A stretch of 9,790 nt of DNA, from contig JAVXFZ010000091.1 in NCBI GenBank assembly GCA_036657595.1, forward strand, positions 1-9,790. Direction: 5' to 3'. Source of the stretch: Odoribacter sp036657595. GTDB taxonomy: Bacteria; Bacteroidota; Bacteroidia; Bacteroidales; Marinifilaceae. This document shows, piece after piece, positions 6,792 to 9,790 of the stretch. Under the pieces are notes generated by a model that worked only from the letters and a program-made list of their open reading frames with translations, was not told the origin of the DNA and ran no database searches. Within the stretch, counting starts at the first letter, position 1. Every line of letters begins with the position of its first letter. The translations under genes were made by a program, and so were the position numbers.

Positions 6792-7418
6792 TTAAAATTT
6801 CCTTTTTATAATTAAATTAGGCGATTGTCCAAAAACAATCACATCAGCGAGGATATCTTCATCCTTTATTAAGCAACCAGCTCCCAATATCACACGATCT
6901 CCAACATGACAATTTCCAATGATAGATGAATTAGCGGACATTGAAACATGATTACCTATAAACGGATAGATTCCCCTGTTATTTCCCACAGTACAATTTT
7001 GTCCAAAAGAAAATCCATCCCCATAGTGTGCTCTTCCCATCACAGAACCCACAGGATGATCCAGTAAAAAATAATCCGGTAATTCTACTTCATAAAACAA
7101 ATCACAACCATTCATCATCTTATTCAGATAATACAATTTATCCGCTAATACTCTATTCCCCGTTTTCTGAAATATCGTATGGGAAAAATAATATAAGAAT
7201 ATTGTATATTGAGCAGAGTGATAGGGATTGAAATAAGTTTGTCCACTCCGGAAATAGTATTTATTTACATTTTTAGAAAAACAATATTCGCAACGAGAAA
7301 GTACATTTTCAAACTCCCTGTTTATCAACACTTCCTCTGATTCACTTATCAGAAACAAGGATGATAATTGTCTGATAAGCTGTTTCTTTATATCTTCTGT
7401 TAATATCTCAGTTGTCAT
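6792..7418 (-). CDS. CysE-like left-handed beta-helix acyltransferase
   Basis: A 208-residue protein with an alpha-helical N-terminal half (about 1-110) and a hexapeptide-repeat left-handed beta-helix from about 112 to 205. The repeats are visible as short turns such as HPVGSVMG (121-128), GQNCTVGNN (139-147), FIGNHVSM (153-160), IIGNCHVGDRVILGAGCLI (166-184). The layout resembles serine acetyltransferase, but its position between pseC and pseF argues against a role in cysteine synthesis. I infer that it transfers an acetyl or other acyl group onto an amino or hydroxyl group of the pseudaminic acid intermediate or product. As a PseH-like GNAT is also present, either one of the two does the standard N4 acetylation and the other adds a further group, or this one is an O-acyltransferase. 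It overlaps pseC by 4 nt (ATGA). Base composition drops at this gene compared with pseC. Confidence 0.8.
   Translation of the reverse strand: MTTEILTEDIKKQLIRQLSSLFLISESEEVLINREFENVLSRCEYCFSKNVNKYYFRSGQTYFNPYHSAQYTIFLYYFSHTIFQKTGNRVLADKLYYLNKMMNGCDLFYEVELPDYFLLDHPVGSVMGRAHYGDGFSFGQNCTVGNNRGIYPFIGNHVSMSANSSIIGNCHVGDRVILGAGCLIKDEDILADVIVFGQSPNLIIKRKF
6799..6804 (-). promoter_or_regulatory. Ribosome binding site of pseF
   Basis: Minus-strand AAGGAA, 7 nt before the pseF ATG at 6791, lying within the final codons of the upstream acyltransferase gene. Moderate match to the anti-Shine-Dalgarno. Confidence 0.45.
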
Positions 7419-8584
7419 ATTCCAGACTCAACGAACGTTTTTACCTTTTCAATCACATACCCCTGTTCATCCTCCGTCAACGTCGGAAACATCGGCAGGC
7501 TCAGACAATGCTCATAATACGCTTCTACCACAGGAAAATCACCCTTCCGGCTACCTAACTCCTGATAATAGGGCATCAAATGCAACGGAGCATAATGTAC
7601 TTGGGCATATATCTTGTTTTCGTGCAAATAATTGTATAAGCCTAAACGATCCGCCACCTGTATTATGTATAAGTGGTAGGCGTGGAATACAGCTGAAGAA
7701 ACGAATGGTGTTTTGATTGCCGTGAGCGATTTAAACGCTTCATTGTAACGATCCGCAATCTGATGTCTACGTTGTAATCCGGCATCCGCCCGTTTTAATT
7801 GTGAAATGCCCAAAGCTGCCTGAAAATCTGTCAACCGGTAGTTATAGCCTAACTCTTGCATTTCATAATACCAGCCGCCGGAATGTTCGTGCAATCTTTT
7901 CGGATCTTTCGTGATGCCGTGGGCTCGTAGCAATAATAAACGGTTGTATAACGTTTCGTCATTTGTTGTCACCATCCCCCCTTCACCCGTTGCGATGTGT
8001 TTCACCGGATGAAAAGAAAAGACCGTCAAATCTGAAAAACGCCCATTCCCGCAATGTTGTTTTTCTCCCTTGCCATCTACAAAATATCCCCCCGGAGCGT
8101 GACAAGCATCTTCTAATATCCACAGTCCATATTCATCTGCCACTTCCCGGAACGCTTCCATATTGTGGGGATAGCCTGCAAAATCTACCGGAATGATCCC
8201 CTTAAAGGTTCCCTTGGGATGACTTTCGAGTAATTGACGCAATTTGTGAAGATCCATCAAATAGGTATCCTTGTCTATATCACAGAATACGACTTCCCCT
8301 CCGCAATATCGAATGCAATTGCCACTGGCGGCAAAAGTCATCGGCGTGACAATCACTTTGTCACCCCGCCGAACATTTAACGCGCTCGCAGATAAATGTA
8401 ATCCTGCCGTGGCGTTGTTGACTGCCACTGCATATTTTGCACCTACATACCCGGCAAAAGCACGTTCAAATTCAGCAATCTTAGGTCCTTGGGTCAGATA
8501 GTCCGACCGCAAGGTTTCTACAACTGCTTGTATGTCTTCCTCCGTGATATGCTGACGTCCGTAAGGAATAGGTTTAGTTATCAT
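7415..8584 (-). CDS. pseC: UDP-4-amino-4,6-dideoxy-N-acetyl-beta-L-altrosamine transaminase
   Basis: A 389-residue PLP-dependent sugar aminotransferase of the DegT/DnrJ/EryC1/StrS family. It converts the 4-keto product of PseB to the 4-amino sugar, using glutamate as donor. The N-terminal block KPIPYGRQHITEEDIQAV (4-21) and SDYLTQGP (27-34) are PseC-like. Asp159 in LEDACHAPGG (157-166) is placed to bind the pyridine nitrogen, and Lys195 in FSFHPVKHIATGEGG (189-203) is the Schiff-base lysine. NYRLTDFQAALG (248-259) is the usual substrate-side loop. Length is normal for the family. Its ATG overlaps the pseB stop by 4 nt, so the two are likely translated together. GC content is about 50% in sampled lines, well above the genes downstream. 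Confidence 0.95.
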   Translation of the reverse strand: MITKPIPYGRQHITEEDIQAVVETLRSDYLTQGPKIAEFERAFAGYVGAKYAVAVNNATAGLHLSASALNVRRGDKVIVTPMTFAASGNCIRYCGGEVVFCDIDKDTYLMDLHKLRQLLESHPKGTFKGIIPVDFAGYPHNMEAFREVADEYGLWILEDACHAPGGYFVDGKGEKQHCGNGRFSDLTVFSFHPVKHIATGEGGMVTTNDETLYNRLLLLRAHGITKDPKRLHEHSGGWYYEMQELGYNYRLTDFQAALGISQLKRADAGLQRRHQIADRYNEAFKSLTAIKTPFVSSAVFHAYHLYIIQVADRLGLYNYLHENKIYAQVHYAPLHLMPYYQELGSRKGDFPVVEAYYEHCLSLPMFPTLTEDEQGYVIEKVKTFVESGI

Positions 8585-9603
8585 TTTACGACAAAATTAG
8601 GATCACAGTATTTCACTATATTTTCACGCATACTCTCAACGGTTTCCCATTTTGTATTTTTATCCGAACTGTAATGAAAACCTTCCGGCACCGGTACAGC
8701 ACTATGGTGTTTTATATATTCTTCTTTCGTGTGATTAAAAGATACGGAAGGAAGGATTGCATAATATTCACCTAAATCAATGGTGTTTAGAGCATCCGTG
8801 ACTGTGATCATTTCTTCGTGCAATTTTTCACCCGGACGAATGCCTATTTCTTTGACAGGCAAGGTTGGAGCGATAGCCTTAGCCACATCCACAATGTGGT
8901 AAGAAGGTATTTTCGGAATAAATATTTCACCCCCTAAATGATGACCGATCGCAAACATTACGAGATTGACTCCCTCTTGAAGGGATATATTGAAACGTGT
9001 CATTCGCAGATCCGTCACCGGCAATTCTTTTACCTTACTGTCCCGCTTGTTGATAAAAAAAGGAATCACCGAGCCTCTTGATCCCATCACATTGCCGTAA
9101 CGAACAACAGAGAAACGCAAATTGCGACTTCCCTTGATGTTGTTAGCCGCCACAAATAATTTATCGGAGCATAATTTAGTCGCACCATAAAGATTGATCG
9201 GGGCACAAGCCTTGTCCGTTGACAAGGCAACGACGTGTTGTACATTCGTTTGCAATGCTGCATTGATCACATTCTGTGCACCGTGAATGTTAGTTTTAAT
9301 ACACTCTTCAGGATTGTATTCGGCGGTATCCACCTGTTTGATCGCTGCCGCGTGAATGATCACATCTATCCCTTCGCAAGCTCGTTTTAAACGTTCTCCA
9401 TCCCGCACATCACCAATAAAAAAACGCAATTGAGGATATTTGGATTCGGGATATTTCTGTTTCAGTTCAAATTGCTTCAATTCGTCCCGGGAATAGATCA
9501 CTATTTTCTTTACATCCGGGTAGCGGTTTAGTATTGTTTCGACAAACTTCTTACCGAAAGAACCTGTTCCTCCGGTAATTAATACAGACTTTCCATTTAG
9601 CAT
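8581..9603 (-). CDS. pseB: UDP-N-acetylglucosamine 4,6-dehydratase (inverting)
   Basis: A 340-residue extended SDR that catalyses the first committed step of the pathway: 4,6-dehydration with C5 inversion of UDP-GlcNAc, giving the 4-keto-L-ido/altro-type intermediate used by PseC. The NAD(P) motif is TGGTGSFG (10-17). The catalytic region is ALSTDKACAPINLYGATK (126-143), with Asp130, Lys131, Tyr139 and Lys143 as expected for the FlaA1/PseB subfamily, in which a Lys takes the place of the usual Thr/Glu pair. RPGEKLHEEM (256-265) is the conserved C-terminal signature. It is first in the operon, with 128 nt between its ATG and the hairpin. No Shine-Dalgarno is seen (GCTTAAATTCTGATAAA before the ATG), as is common in Bacteroidota. 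The only close alternative would be a CapE-type dehydratase; the soluble, short form and the linked pseC favour PseB. Confidence 0.95.
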   Translation of the reverse strand: MLNGKSVLITGGTGSFGKKFVETILNRYPDVKKIVIYSRDELKQFELKQKYPESKYPQLRFFIGDVRDGERLKRACEGIDVIIHAAAIKQVDTAEYNPEECIKTNIHGAQNVINAALQTNVQHVVALSTDKACAPINLYGATKLCSDKLFVAANNIKGSRNLRFSVVRYGNVMGSRGSVIPFFINKRDSKVKELPVTDLRMTRFNISLQEGVNLVMFAIGHHLGGEIFIPKIPSYHIVDVAKAIAPTLPVKEIGIRPGEKLHEEMITVTDALNTIDLGEYYAILPSVSFNHTKEEYIKHHSAVPVPEGFHYSSDKNTKWETVESMRENIVKYCDPNFVVK

Positions 9604-9731
9604 TTTATCAGAATTTAAGCTTATTGACTTATTTATTGCTTTATAACCGACGTTGAATCAGGTTATTGTAATTTTTTAATAAGGCTATAATTATTTAGCG
9701 ATTCTTATCAATGTTGTGACTGTAAACAAAA
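9604..9731 (-). other. Leader / upstream region of the operon, presumed promoter region
   Basis: A 128-nt A+T-rich stretch between the hairpin and the pseB ATG, and the only gap in the window large enough to hold the operon's promoter. No sequence clearly fits the Bacteroidota consensus (TTTG around -33, TAnnTTTG around -7) or the sigma-70 consensus, so no site is assigned. No structured leader or short reading frame with a good start was recognised. Confidence 0.4.
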
Positions 9732-9766
9732 CCACCCGGAAAAGTACGATTGACTTTTCCGGGTGG
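9732..9766 (-). terminator. Perfect 14-bp hairpin, probable rho-independent terminator of an upstream gene
   Basis: The arms CCACCCGGAAAAGT (9732-9745) and ACTTTTCCGGGTGG (9753-9766) are exact inverted repeats around a 7-nt loop. On the minus strand the stem is followed by TTTTGTTTAC, a T-rich tract; on the plus strand it is followed by A-rich sequence. This fits a terminator for a minus-strand gene to the right of the window. It would insulate the pse operon from it, unless it acts as a 5' leader attenuator. Confidence 0.65.
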
Positions 9767-9790
9767 AAAATAGATTGATAAGATTGATTA

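Noticed and set aside
6792..7418. Housekeeping serine O-acetyltransferase (cysE)
   Set aside because: The fold resembles it, but the gene lies between and is coupled to pseC and pseF, and no cysteine-synthesis gene is near.
363..8674. Plus-strand open frames of 60-110 codons (for example 582-773, 1911-2180, 5378-5710, 8271-8501)
   Set aside because: Each lies fully or almost fully antisense to a minus-strand gene with clear family motifs, and none shows a recognisable domain or its own start signal.
9682..9712. Possible promoter ATTG-N19-TATAGCCT on the minus strand
   Set aside because: Only the TA of the -7 element TAnnTTTG and three bases of the -33 element match, which is little better than chance in A+T-rich DNA.
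9772..9789. Tandem repeat AGATTGATA / AGATTGATT
   Set aside because: Only two copies with a 9-base period at the window edge; too short to distinguish from chance or from the tail of a neighbouring gene.
1..9790. tRNA, rRNA, CRISPR array, insertion sequence or integrase
   Set aside because: No repeat-spacer pattern, terminal inverted repeats, transposase motif or cloverleaf was seen on either strand.

Overview
The window is a single co-directional block of twelve genes, all on the minus strand, so transcription runs from about 9600 down to base 1. It encodes activated-nonulosonic-acid biosynthesis of the pseudaminic acid type, followed by a set of acyl-activation and carbon-transfer genes not normally part of that pathway. 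The A+T-rich DNA, general scarcity of strong Shine-Dalgarno sites and gene repertoire suggest a surface-polysaccharide (or glycoprotein-glycan) locus of a Bacteroidota species. That assignment is inference; no taxonomic marker is present.

Region 1 (9604-9790) is non-coding: a perfect 14-bp inverted repeat, probably the terminator of a gene lying to the right, then about 130 bp that should hold the operon promoter.

Region 2 (4544-9603) is the sugar-nucleotide part, in transcription order: pseB (inverting UDP-GlcNAc 4,6-dehydratase), pseC (PLP aminotransferase), a CysE-like left-handed beta-helix acyltransferase, pseF (CMP-sugar synthetase), pseG (UDP-releasing hydrolase) and a PseH-like GNAT. 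Several junctions are 4-nt ATGA overlaps. The condensing enzyme PseI is not in the window and must be encoded elsewhere, perhaps further to the left.

Region 3 (1-4523) is the unusual part: a stand-alone acyl carrier protein, an SDR (FabG-like) reductase, a transketolase split into N- and C-terminal subunits, an AMP-forming acyl ligase, and the start of a LuxE-family acyl-protein synthetase cut by the window edge. Because it follows the pse genes at very short spacing, the simplest reading is that it builds a special acyl or branched carbon group that one of the two acyltransferases places on the pseudaminic acid (or on a neighbouring sugar). The chemistry is inferred and the exact product is not known to me.

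Base composition changes sharply at the pseC/acyltransferase junction (about 7417). Sampled 60-base lines in pseB and pseC are about 50% GC, while those to the left are about 15-30%. This suggests a conserved pseBC head joined to a foreign or fast-exchanging downstream cassette.
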